Below, one piece after another: positions 37,291-48,818 of a DNA stretch of 64,000 nucleotides; position 1 is the stretch's first letter; every line of letters starts with the position of its first letter. The notes beneath the pieces were generated by a model, which saw only the letters and a program-made list of their open reading frames with translations, was not told the origin of the DNA and did not search any database. Both the position numbers and the translations under genes were made by a program. The stretch is from Apus apus (Eukaryota > Chordata > Aves > Apodiformes > Apodidae): assembly GCF_020740795.1 (NCBI RefSeq), contig NC_067282.1, positions 139,920,858 to 139,984,857 of the forward strand. The letters run 5' to 3'.

Positions 37291-40200
37291 ATTTTTCAAA
37301 GTAAAAGATAAATAAAATGGATTAATACTGGTAACAAGAGTTTTCTGTTTCAAAAGAGGAGACTTGATAAATTGAAAGTACCAGCTAATAATATTAACTA
37401 GGCCAGTCAACTAGACACAGATACACTGGGACCTGAATGCCTGCTTGATATTTCTACAAGTCACATAAATAAATTCACACCAAGTTAATAAAAACCTTTA
37501 TAACATGATGCCTGTGAGTGCAAGAAAATGAGCTGCTGCATGATCCTCGCAGACTGACTCTCCTCCCATTCCCCAAAGCATCCTTCATGATCTAGGCTCT
37601 TAAAGTGCATTCTCAGACCGCCTTTTTGTCCAACCACCAGCACAACCCACTTGGGCACAGGTATCCCCATCACAAGGAGCAATTCTGGCATCACATCAGA
37701 GGAAAAGTTGCAATTAAATTTGGTCCTCTCTTTATGACTTTCACACCTGCTCCACTCAAAATGTAACACTAGAAGATTCAGTTTACATTACAGGTGTTTT
37801 TTCTGAAGCATCTTATTTGTGTTTGTACTCAAAAATTGGCTTAAAGTCCATTTACATTGTAATGAAGAAATATAATTTCTTTGGCAAATATTACAACTAC
37901 TTAGATATTCCAGTGAAAGCATTACTTTAATGAAAACAACAACAGTAAGAAAACAGACAAACAATTTTCTCTGCCTGTTGAACTGTGACAACTGTTCTTC
38001 CTCCTATCTGCCTACATTAACATTGCAGAAATTTTTTCCCAACAAGTATTTGTAGTAAAAGCTGTAAGTGGTTCCAGGTTTGTGGAGATGAGCATTTTTA
38101 ATTTAACCGTAGATGTTTAAGATGCCGTACAATTAAAAAAAATAATAAAAAAAAAATTAAGAAGTTGACTGCTACAGGATGTATCCAATTAGCAAATAGA
38201 CCAGACCAGCTATTTACCTGCAGAAAGGCTGATTCTGTTTTAAGAATGAACCACACTTAACACTGGTATAAATTGCAGAACAAACAGACTTACAGATCTT
38301 GGAGGGCAGACAGGAAGTACGAAACAGAAACAGCAACTGACAGGAGATGGAATAGAGACACAAACAAACAACAACAAGAAGAGAAGTAAGCTCTGGCTGT
38401 CATTTTTTTTCCTAGCAGTCCCTGACAGAGCAGATAGCTTTACTGTCTGCCATTTCCTCAAACTGCAGGAGCACTCGGCAAAGCAGGGCTGATATGACAT
38501 AGGACTGAGACAATGAAAGTGGATTTTAGTAGCAAACCAGCCCAGACATCTGCTGCTGTATCACTCATTTGAACAGCCACCATGAAACAGGTATAGCACA
38601 GAAACCTGCAAGTCTGTGCCTAGATAGGAGCTAATAACAAGGTATCATTGTTACAGCCTGATTAAGGCACTAGGGAAGTTACAGACACTTTTGTTTCTGA
38701 GACTCAGACACTTAGCATGTAACAACACATCTTCCCCACTTTCTCCCTCGTATCTCAGTCTTAATGTTATTACCCCATAACCAAAATAGCTAAAAAGGCA
38801 CAGGAAATACAGAACAGTTTTTATTAGATTCTTCTTCTCCAACCTGTTTGTTTTCAAACTCAAGCTGAATCTTTTCTTTTGATAGCTTGCACCACCAAAC
38901 ATAGAAACTGAGCAAGAGATGCCTTCTTCAGAATACCAGGCAACAGGATGGAAGATGCAAAACTAAAGAGTCTCTTGATTCACCAACTCCTTAGTGTTTA
39001 TACTTTAAAGGCCAATAGGTAAAATTACAGGCAAGAAAATGAAAAGCATTAAAACACAAAAGCTCAGGCCAGAAAATACCATGGCATTAAGTGCCACACT
39101 AAACATAGTTCATGACCAGTACAGAAAAAAGTATTTGCAGGAATGACCCTATAATTTACCTATCTTTTTAGAAGCCAATCTTTTTTTTTTTTTTTCATCA
39201 AATCTAAAAGTTAACCTATGTTTTCATCAACCTATTGCAATAGATTGTACATAAGAAATCACAGATACATTTAGCTATGGACTTTAGGAATAGGGAAAAA
39301 AACAACCCAGCATTAACTAGACAAAGATCTGCCTATCCATTCTATCTTCCCTGAGCTGTGTACCAATGAAACTACTTATCTACTGTCCAACATAAGCTGA
39401 AAAGGCTTATCACCTTTCTGAGTATGGGAACAGCCCACCACCTAGAATGTCCACAATACCCAGCTCATGCATAGCAGGATGTTCATGTTGTGTGGTTGTT
39501 TGTTGTTGTTTTTTTTAAACAGATAACAATAATGAAATTCAACATACAGTAAAGGAAAATCACAGCTATTTTAGAAACAATTACTGGAGAGAAAAAAAAA
39601 AGAAAAAAGTTACTTAACTGAGGGGTCAGGGTCCTGATGCTGCTAGCAGACCTTTCTGTTCCCGAACAACCTTAACCTCAACGAGCTCCATGCTTAAATG
39701 GGCAGAGGCATAAGGCAGGCCCCAGGTGAGGCTGGTCAGAGCCATTAAGACTTACTTGTGCCCACAGGACCCTGACCTAAATATCTCAAATGAACAATCC
39801 TCCCACCATCTGGCTTATTCTAAGACAGTTGCAAAGGAACAAGTCTTGTGTTTCCTTGTATTTCTGAAATACAAAATGCAGTCTGTATTACAGCAGAGAA
39901 GTCCATGTGTTCTCCTGAGTGTCACAGGAAAGCACACAGTGCTGTGTGAAAAAAACACCCATGATACACGTTAAGTCACTTTTTCAGCTTTGATGACTCA
40001 CAGCAACAGGGACTGCAAATGACACATATGTTGAGGCAATTTGGATCTTCAGAGCAGCAGCAGCCAAAGGAAAGGAAAATTAGGCCCACTGGAGACCCAG
40101 GCCAGCAATTAATCTTTAGAAAAGATTCTGCACTTGATGTAAATCTGTTCTACGAAGTCATTGATTTCTCATGTGTTTGCAGAAGCACAGGGACAGTAGG

Positions 40201-42236
40201 AGAACAAGAATGTGACAAAAAAAAGTCACTGGCTGCTTTAAGCAGAAAGACAGGTGAGGATTTGGTCTCCACATGACTTGAGTCCTCCAAGCATGAAGCT
40301 ACTCTGTCACAGCCAGGCTGTCTTCCTGCTGCTATTTTTCAAATTTATGCATGCCAGAATCCCTGCCCTTAAGAGCTTGTAACTGGAAAGGAGAAAACAG
40401 TAGCTACAACCAAAAGAGAAAACAAAACAAACAAACAAAAACCCAACAAAAAAAATCTGGGGTATCCAATTCTGGCACTCCTGCTTTTAATTAAATCAGT
40501 GAAAAACATATGACAGATTGTCATTGTGGGTAGTAGCAGAAAACTGACTCCATGATCAAAGCATTGGTTTGATGCCACACAACGTATACTTTGTTTTAAC
40601 TGTGCTTCATTTTAAAGCTAAGAGCTGCAGTGAGGGAGTCCAGGGCAGCAAAGGTGAAGTAGCAAAGTGGTTGGGACTGCAGAGGAGATGAGGGAGACTA
40701 ACAGGAGAAAAGTGAGAGGAGATGAGCAGCAAGGAGGACAGACTAGTGAAGGGCTGCTGTGTCAAGAAAGTGAGATGGCTAATGGGGATAGACTGCAAGC
40801 ACAGACAAGAAATAGTTTAATTGCAAAGGCGAAGTATCTCATCTAGCTGATCGACATGCTCTTCTCAGCTGGTTCAGATGCTCTATTGAGAAATCCTCCA
40901 TACAGGAAGGTCCTTTGGCTGAAAGGCCTTTATCATTTGTAGCTGTGACAGCTTTCAAAAAGGATTCTCCCAGTACCAAAGCCATGTGGCTTGTGGAACA
41001 TAAAACAACAGAAGGAGCCTGGCACAGCTGTGGGCCTGGCCACTGCCCAGAGACAATAACCTACAAAAGTGTTGTCAGATCTTAGTCCAGTATTTATATG
41101 AAATTATTCAGACAAAGAAACATTCTGCACCTAGTCACTAACAAACTAGACTAATACTTCATTCAGCACTTGGTACAGTTCCCTCATAACAATTACAGAC
41201 TGCACCTCCCACAGATTGCTGTTACTTAATAGAAAGTGCAGATAACAGATAATTCTGTTTTACTTTCCTGTGTAATCTTCACAACAGTCTATAACTAAGA
41301 GCATTCAGCAAAAGAAAGAGTCAACATGAAAAGCTATGCTAAAAAAAAAAAAAAAGGCTAAAAGTAACATATTTCAAGTGACCAGAAAAAAGTTTTATTC
41401 CTAGCAGAGCACTAAGGAAGGGTCCTGATCACAAAGATCATCCAGAGCCAACCTCCCCTGAAAAGGGTCCCTCCTGTGGAAAAGGAAAATTATTTGAATG
41501 GAAGCCACAGAGTGAGCTGTAGTGTCATGGATCTAGAGGGCAAAAAAGACTATTACTGACTTCAGCTATTTAAAAATAATTTTCTCCCTCATCTTCCTCA
41601 CCCACCTACCACACCAATAGTCATCACCTCTGCAAACAGCTGATAGCTGTGTTGGGCAGCACAATTGAAGTTGCAGTCATCAGAAATGAAAATGCACAGA
41701 TTTTTTTTTCTACTCTCTGTGGGTCAGACTGCAGCCTGAAAAGATTTGGAGCAGACTGAAAAAAATAATCACATGCTGGCACGTATTATGAGTTCTTACA
41801 GGAGTGCTGGAGAAACCTGGCATGATTTTCAAGGGAGAGATGTTAGCATTAGGGGAGTTATTCTGAAGTCAACCATTGTAAAGCAGACTATATAGATATT
41901 TAAAAAACTGTAATTTATGCCATTGGATCAAAGAACATATGGATTAGCCAAGAGAGAAGATTTGTGATTTGTATTGACATGGCAAGTATTTAAAAACAGT
42001 AAGTCTACCAGAAAAATAGGAAAGGAAGGTAAGAAAAACGCAATTTCCAAAGTTTCCTTAACATAAAAATTTGAAACTCTGTGTATATATTTTCTTGGGA
42101 CTGTGAATAAGAGTTAGCTAAGCAGGTTATGAAAGTCAGTGGAATGGAAAATGTAATAACGTCTGATACAAGTAAGTTAAAACAGCAGAATAACAAGTAC
42201 TGTTGTGGTGAGATGGTCAGTACTTCAGAATCACAT
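37291..42236. other. Non-coding, low-complexity patches only
   Basis: AT-rich with a purine-rich stretch at 40,620-40,790 and AAAC tract at 40,420-40,458. A 71-base exon-like frame (40,183-40,253) has TTTGCAG and ACAG|GTGAGG borders, too short to classify. Confidence 0.5.
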
Positions 42237-42620
42237 TAAAACGGCCTCTGCTTCCAAAATGACACACTAGTCTAATTAGCAGCCTTACTTGTATGGATGT
42301 TTTTTTAGCATGTACAACGAAACACTTGGAAGCAGTCGAGTATGTTATGTCAGCTCGGTTTCCAATTTTCTTGTACGTGTCAAATTAGCAACCCGTTTTG
42401 TTTGCAAATCAGCATCACAGAAGAAATTAATTCCACACAAACTCAACTAGTGCGAAATAAAAGAGACAGTATAACAAAGCTTTAATGGAACTGCATCCAG
42501 CGTTTGGGGAAACTAATTATTTATGGAAAAAATAGACAAGCTCCTTCACAAGAGTTCAACAAAATAGCTTTTGTAACGCTCTGATAAAACATGAAGAACA
42601 GTATAATCTTCAGCTTGCTG
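42237..42620. other. Candidate conserved non-coding element with many homeobox cores
   Basis: Within 380 bases there are TCTAATTAGC, CAAATTAGCAAC, GAAATTAATTCC and AACTAATTATTTATGG, plus several CpGs unusual for this AT-rich part. Non-repetitive and without any long open frame. The call rests on motif density only, since no alignment to other species could be made. Confidence 0.25.
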
Positions 42621-42727
42621 GAGTGTAAACCAACAACATATTTAAAAGTCATTAAAATTTCAGCAGTTGATAATAAGAAGGTTTTGTTTTATTTTTAAAT
42701 TGGTATAGAATGTTAATACCAAAATAG

Positions 42728-42887
42728 AATTTTGATGAGGAAGCTAGTGTTGATGAAGTTACTGTCTCCACTACCAAGGCAAGATCATCTAAGTCATCAC
42801 AGAGCTCTGCAGTGCCATCCAATGGCAGCAGCTCGGTAGAGGCAAATCCTTCTCAGCCCTGCCAGGACACACAACAGAAATATTCAG
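42728..42887 (+). other. Exon-like open frame, unidentified
   Basis: Between AG at 42,726-42,727 and a CAG|GTAATT donor at 42,888 one frame is open for 53 codons and looks protein-like: NFDEEASVDEVTVSTTKARS, then Ser/Asn/Gln-rich SKSSQSSAVPSNGSSSVEAN and PSQPCQDTQQKYSG. Acidic then Ser/Thr-rich composition would suit a disordered region. I recognise no family. The pyrimidine tract lies rather far upstream of the AG, and no compatible neighbouring exon was found, so it may be chance. Confidence 0.2.
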
Positions 42888-44422
42888 GTAATTTGTAGTA
42901 GATAGACTCTGCTTTTTCCTCATGGGGTTTTGGGTTTTTTTTTTTCCCCTTTAGCTGCACATGAAGAGACCAAGTAAATGTCTTATCTTTCACAGAATAA
43001 TATTTTCCTTTTGAATTCCTAGGGTGGAAGGGAGAAAGATTATCACCTTTTAATAACAGAAATCTATTTTTAAGAAGTAGCAAAGTTAATTCCTATACAA
43101 TGTTCTGAACTCAAGAGCAATGAACTTCTGTTACTTGGAGAGGACATAAAGTACCAGCATAGGTAATGGGAGCTTCCTTCAATATCTGAAGTTTTCTCAC
43201 CAGTTTATAGAAAAATTCTCAGTTGATACTGGTAGTTACTTATGCTAGGGAGGGAGGAGCAGGGAAAGTAGTGTGTGTGATGGTTAGAAATAAACATGTC
43301 AAATATCTCAAATATCTGGTATTTATTTGAAGGCACTACAAAGAGTTTATCTTCACAGAGAAAATATGCTTCATTCTGGACAGTTAATTCAGTGTAAAAC
43401 TTCAGTGAAAGTTAAAACCTGTGTTGTTTTTATGTGAGCTATTTAGTTAGGATAAAAATCTACGAAGGACATGAGGTTTTATATTGACTCTTTGACTGAA
43501 ATGAGAACTACCATCTGATCTGCATTAGGATTTTATCACCCAGTCATTCTGAAGTTATTTTTTTCATTAGTAAATTGACTGCCAAAGGGGTTTTTTCTCT
43601 CTGTGCTCTTACCCAGTTTCCTTCCTCTCTGCCAAGTCTGCAAAACAGCTACTGGTTGCTACATTTGTGTGTGCGCTTTACTTCAGCCGATCATTGCAAC
43701 TGAACTGACAACTCTTCACTTCCATGTTACTCCCTTTTTGAACTAGCAGTTGAAAAAAAGATCAAAAAAGTTACTTTGTTTGGAAGCTAGCCTCAAATCA
43801 ACTTTAAATTAATGGCTCTTCTACTCTCCCCAGCATGACAGTCAATTTTATTTGCCTCAAAAAGACAAGCTCTTATAATCTCCTGTAGTAATGCAAACTT
43901 GATTCCACTTGGACTCCACCTTTCTAAACAAGGGTCACTAAATGTGTACTTAGTGCTTCAGATAAGGACTTGCTCTGCTTTTTAATTGCGTTAATACACC
44001 CTCAAAATATAATGAAAATAGCTTACCCAACACATCACAGCTTTTACTGAAAGCCAAAATGTATCAGTGAGTATAAAACATACAGCAGAAGGCCAGCAAG
44101 AGATTTCCAAGATAGCAAAGACTTGAAAGAGAGAAGCTTGAAAGTCTCCCTCCAATGTTTTCCTAGGAAAAGGTCAAATTGCACCAGAGGGGGTTGGCAC
44201 ATCACAGGCATCAGTGCAAGCATCATGATGTAACTCACCAGTGCTGTTGCTGTGCATTAAGAAGTGCAGGTGGAGAGAAAAACTTAGAGGTCCAGATAGA
44301 GTTGGGGTGGTTTGAGCCATCTTTGATGCTACAGATAACAAGTGAAATTTCTGGGCCTGACCCAAAGCATACTCAGTACAGTGGAAACATATACCCTGAT
44401 TTTCATAGGGTTTCAATCAGTC
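42888..44422. other. Non-coding, nothing recognised
   Basis: AT-rich DNA up to the LTR start. No repeat or gene identified. Confidence 0.55.
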
Positions 44423-45021
44423 TGTCTTGGTTTGAGAGTACCAGAATAAAAATTGCCTATGGCCATATGTGGCATTCAGGATGTATAGTGCTTGTCTCAA
44501 ACAATCCAAGAGATAAGTGATGGACTTTGGCACTCAGGATATCTGTTGTCTGTCTTGTGGCATCTGAGAGTTGAACAACATTTGGATGGACTAAAGAGAT
44601 GTCTCAGCAACCCACTCAACCATTTTGCTTCCCCTCCTGAGAAGAGTACCCGAGAACGGGGGAGTTCAGTGTGGGACATGCTGAGATCCGAGACAAAGGA
44701 GTTCTACAGCTGGCACTGGGAGCAGAATATCCAGTGATAACCAGGCCTTGATATGAAAACCACCGACTTCGCAGGACAAGACAGAGTGTCGGTCTCAAGC
44801 CACTTCCTAGCACCGAAACTCCACTGCAACAAACTAATCCTGTGGTGCCAGTTGTCTCAACCTCCTCTTTTGTAATGGCTGATCTCATCAATTAGCCAAA
44901 CAAGACTACATAGCCCCTGGCATCATACCTGCCTCCTGCTATCTCTGATGAACATGGGGAAGATAGAAGGATTTTCTCCCTTATTCAGGGAAAAAAGTGG
45001 GGGTGCAGTGGGCAAGAACCG

Positions 45022-45029
45022 TATAAAAA
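45022..45029 (+). promoter_or_regulatory. TATA box of the LTR
   Basis: TATAAAAA inside the LTR, followed by GC-richer DNA where transcription would begin about 30 bases downstream. It is placed about 195 bases before the AATAAA signal, as expected for an R region. Confidence 0.6.
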
Positions 45030-45218
45030 TCCGGGACACTATGGGTGCATTGGAAGCACTTCCCCACCAGGAACCACTTCCCCACCGATGACATCGCTGG
45101 ACCGTGGTGGTAACTATGCTCTCGCTTGCTGTCCTCTGTATCTCTGCTTTCTCCTTTCTTTTCTGTCTCTATTTTCCTCCCTGTCTTATCTGCTCTAGGG
45201 ACTTTGTTGTGTTACTGT

Positions 45219-45224
45219 AATAAA
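45219..45224 (+). terminator. LTR polyadenylation signal AATAAA
   Basis: AATAAA followed within 20 bases by a GT-rich stretch (TTTGTTGTGTGCGTG), the normal arrangement for cleavage and polyadenylation at the end of R. Confidence 0.6.
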
Positions 45225-45289
45225 AGTTTGTTGTGTGCGTGACATCTGACCTCGTTTGCATCTTAATTTCACCATTTGGGATCACCTTT

Positions 45290-46095
45290 AAACTTCTTCT
45301 CAGGTCCTGCCAGACAACAAAGGGTGCAGCTGCCGTGCAGCTCATCCCAGGAGAGGGAAGGCAGAGTCCAGCCGCACCAGCCTCCCACTGCGGTGAGGAG
45401 GGCTAGAAAGCAAGGGGGTTCTGCCCCACCTCTCGTAAGACCGCACGCCAGCCCCAGCGCCTCTTTGTGCACCCGATGTTGTGTTATCTTTGTTTTGTCC
45501 TGACAAGATCGTAAAAAATTGCCACGTATCCGGATACCAGATCATGACACCATACTAACCTGAGACCATACAGGTCACCCATAGCTGCAAATATGGAATC
45601 CACACCTCTCAGGCAGTAATTATGTCCAGACCAGAAAAGTCCCAAACTGAACTTGGCAGATGGGGAGGCCCAAGTTCAGCACCCCAGTGACACACCACAA
45701 AAAAACAGACTGGCCACTCCAGCCCCGCTTGAGGAGGCAGAGGAAGGTGACCTGTTTCAGTGAAGGATGCTCTTCTCTGGGCAGAAGGCAGGAGGCAGGC
45801 ACCCCAGCAGGAGCAGGAGCAGGAGCCCTGGCAAACACACACCCCGGGCCACCCCGGGCAGAGGAGGCTCTGAGCAGCCGTTTGACGCCCCACGCCAGGC
45901 GCGCTGTGATTGCCTGACCCAGCCTCTCCTCCCCACAGGGGCAGCTGCTCCCCCACGGCAGCCGCGCAGACACAGGCCGCAGTTCCTGGGGTGGTCGGGC
46001 TCGGGGCAGGGTGGCCCTGGGAAGGTCTGGTCCTGGCACTCTCAAAGCAGGACACAAGCCCAGGGAGAACGAAAACTCAGCCTCAGATGAGCTGT
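45290..46095. other. GC-rich, CpG-bearing island directly 3' of the LTR
   Basis: About 0.8 kb of distinctly higher GC than either flank, with CpGs concentrated at 45,360-45,480 and 45,850-46,010 and a short CAGGAG-type tandem at 45,812-45,831. Overlapping open frames on both strands (for example minus 45,609-46,055 and 45,620-46,108) have no family motif and are expected in GC-rich DNA. It might be a CpG-island promoter of an unseen transcript, LTR-linked sequence, or a G+C-rich genomic repeat. I cannot assign it. Confidence 0.4.
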
Positions 46096-47710
46096 ATAGC
46101 AAATGCATTGCAGGTGTTTAGGAGCTGTTGTATTTCAGCTTCAGATACGCAGGAATCTGTTTTTCAAGAATTTCAGAGAACATCTGGATTCTGAAGTTAA
46201 AAAAATTAAAGTTTTGAGAAGTATTATTGTAGCTGTGATGAGAAACCCTGCTTAAGTCCTTTTTTTTCATTTGGTGAAGATTTGTATATCCTGATATTAT
46301 TAAAATTCATCGGCTTGTTGTGTGTAAGAAACACCTTACTATGATTTCATCCTCTCTTTATAAGGAATCATTATTTCCCTTAAAAACACAGCCAGACAAG
46401 TGTTCTGCATTTAGAGAAGACAATCTCTTCCCTTCTTTCTCTCCCTGCCTGCCTTTAGAGATAAATCTGGAGTTTGGTCCTTCTCTACACTCTGTTCTCT
46501 TCTGAAGAAAGAATCAATATATTTTGATTTAAGATGATGCCTTCTTGAACAAGAATTTGACTAAAGCTCTCATCCATATTTGGAAAGAACTGCAAAAGAA
46601 AGACCAAAGCAAACAATGACTGACTATCACGAAAACGGCATAAAAGGTTCCCCCTCAAAATGCTTTTTTTTTTAATTATATGCATTGAGTTCCCAAAAAA
46701 AGCAGGCTGGGGAATACATTTACCTCTGCTTAGTCAGGTCATTGTAGGAATCTTATCCCAGAATGAACTGGAAGCTGACGCTAAGGATGACTTGATGTAT
46801 CTAATCTGAAGTTGATTAAAGGATTTCAGGTTTATACAGCTTTGGATATAATTTCTTTGACAAACAATAAAAAATGTTTATAAAAGAAAAATATTAAATT
46901 AAGAAGGATGTAGCAGACTTTTGTTTATTTAATATTAAAAGATAATGAAACTGAAGGCTCTTAAGAACATAGTGACGACTTAGTACAATTTGAAAGCCAG
47001 AAGTTGATCACAGCAGCTACACCAAAGAGAAGAGGCAATCCTGCTTTGGATTGGACTTCATCCTTCATCTCTAAAATACATCAGCTGATCTCCTTCTCCA
47101 TTGTGAAACTATGAGGAGATAGCAAAGTAGCCAAACAAGACTGTTTGAAGACAGGCAGGCAGAAGTAATGAAGCTCCAGTGCCACAGAAGGAAACTGGAG
47201 ATTCCTAAATGCAACTCTGCACTCCCTCTTTTCACTTGTGCTTGGCCTATACCAACATTCTGAGCTATGGATGGGGAGAACCTGACCTATTTCTATCAGC
47301 TCTCCATAGGCCTTTCTGCCTTACAGGACAAAGGTTGCTATGTGTGCCTGCCCTCCAGACAGTGTGTGTCGAGGCCTGGAAATTATCCTCCCTGTTCCAC
47401 CCCCAGATGTAGAAACTGTACCTGCACCAACAAATCTTCACAACAAATCACAGCTTCCTTGATAAAACATTAAATCACTGATATAGTGTCCCTTGCACTA
47501 ATAAGTATTAAATTATTATAGGACAGTAAGGCGTGGCCAAAATTAATCACCACATGGAAGACAACTGTCTAGAAAGGAGAGGGGAATATTTGCTTCCTGC
47601 TGTATAAGACCCTAACAGTGTCCTGATTGCTAAGAGTAATTAAGAGAAAAATGTGATACCATTTAAAAGAAGCTTCCTTCTCTCACTCTAACCTTATGCT
47701 GATTTTGCAG
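46096..47710. other. Non-coding, nothing recognised
   Basis: A short cysteine-rich frame at 47,267-47,473 (CYVCLPSRQCVSRPG and further Cys) has no recognised family and no support beyond its own openness. Confidence 0.5.
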
Positions 47711-48818
47711 AATCATAGAATCATAAAACGGTAGGGGTTGAAACGGACCTCTGGAGATCATCGAGTCCAACCCCCCTGCAAGAGCAGAACCACCTAGGGC
47801 AGGTCATACAGGAATGCAACCAGACGGGTCTTGAAAGTCTCCAGAGAAGGAGACTCCACAACCTCTCTGGGCAGCCTGTTCCAGTGCTTCATCACCCTCA
47901 CAGTAAAGAAGTTTGTCCTCATTTTGAGGTGGAAGTTCCTGTGTTCCAGTTTTTGTCCATTGCCCCTTGTCCTACCACAGGCCACAACTGAAAAGAAACT
48001 GGACCACCCTTCAGATATTTGTAAACATTAATAAGAGCCTCTCTCTGTCTTCTCCTCTCCATACTAAACTGTCCCAGGTCTCTCAGTCTTTCCACATAAG
48101 ACAGGTGTTGTAGTTCCTCATATGATAAGGGCTATGATAGCTCTCTGTTGGACTCTCTCTAGTGTATGCCTTTCCCTCTTGAACTGGGGAGCCCAGAACT
48201 GGACACAATACTCCAGATGTGGTCTCAGTAGGGCAGAATAGAGGGGAAGGAGAACCTCCCTTAACCTGCTGGCTACATCGTTCTTAATGCACCCCAGGAT
48301 ACCATTGGCCTTCTTGGCCACAAGGGCACATTGTTCTCCCATGGATAACATGTTGTCCACCAGGACTCCAAGGTCCTTCTCCATGGAGCTGCCTTCTAGC
48401 AGGTCAGCCCCTAATCTGTATTGGTGAATGGTGTTATTCCTCCTCACATGCAGGACTGTACACTTACTCTTGTTGAACCTCATTAGGTTCATTATTGTCC
48501 AGCCCTCCAGTCTGTCTAGATCTTGCTGAATGGCTTCACAGCCTTCTGGTGTATGAGCCAATGTTCCCAGCTTCGTATCATAAGCAAACTTGCTGAGGAT
48601 ACACTCTGTCCTCTCATCCAAGTCATGGATGAAGATGTTGAATAAGACTGGACCCATTACCGACCCCTGGGAAACTCCACTAGTCACAGGTCTCCAACTG
48701 GACTCTGCACTATTGATCACAACACTCTGGCCTCTGTTTAGCCAGTTCTCAATCCATCTCACTGTCCACTCTTCCAACCCACACTTCCTCAGCTTGCCCA
48801 CAAGGATGTCATGACCAG
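47711..48818 (-). mobile_element. CR1 LINE, reverse transcriptase C-terminal half and 3' UTR, minus strand
   Basis: The 3' end is at 47,711, where AATCATAGAATCAT is the reverse complement of the CR1 terminal repeat, followed by ACCTCTGGAGATCATCGAG. The 5' truncation is near 48,818. The element carries the second half of the CR1 reverse transcriptase and the standard C-terminal and 3' UTR sections. About 1.1 kb survive of an element that is normally 4 to 5 kb. Confidence 0.95.
48118..48812 (-). pseudogene. CR1 reverse transcriptase fragment with altered active site
   Basis: The frame reads from [20 protein letters not shown] through [20 protein letters not shown] (the GxxQGxxxGPxLF motif of palm domain block 4) to VQQRAI, and then ends early by frameshift. 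The following LSYVERLRDLG segment continues in another frame. The catalytic block normally written FADDTK here reads FAYDTK, so the first of the two metal-binding aspartates is lost. About 230 codons, not starting at a native ATG. The element is 5' truncated, so it cannot be autonomous. Relatively few disruptions over 690 bases suggest moderate age. Confidence 0.9.

Larger units (their letters stand above)
44423..45280 (+). mobile_element. Probable solo LTR of an avian ERVL-type endogenous retrovirus
   Basis: It begins TGTCTTGGTTTGAGAG, the start typical of avian ERVL LTRs. Roughly 600 bases on, TATAAAAA lies at 45,022-45,029 and a polyadenylation signal AATAAA at 45,219-45,224, giving a U3-R-U5 order on the plus strand. 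The right border is uncertain (45,270-45,300), and I could not find a matching target-site duplication or a primer-binding site. No gag, pol or env coding sequence follows, so this is most likely a solo LTR left by recombination, or one LTR of a deleted provirus. Confidence 0.75.

Noticed and set aside
45609..46108. Two overlapping minus-strand frames of 148 and 162 codons
   Set aside because: They lie in GC-rich DNA, overlap each other and plus-strand frames, and show low-complexity Pro/Ala/Arg/Ser composition without any family motif.
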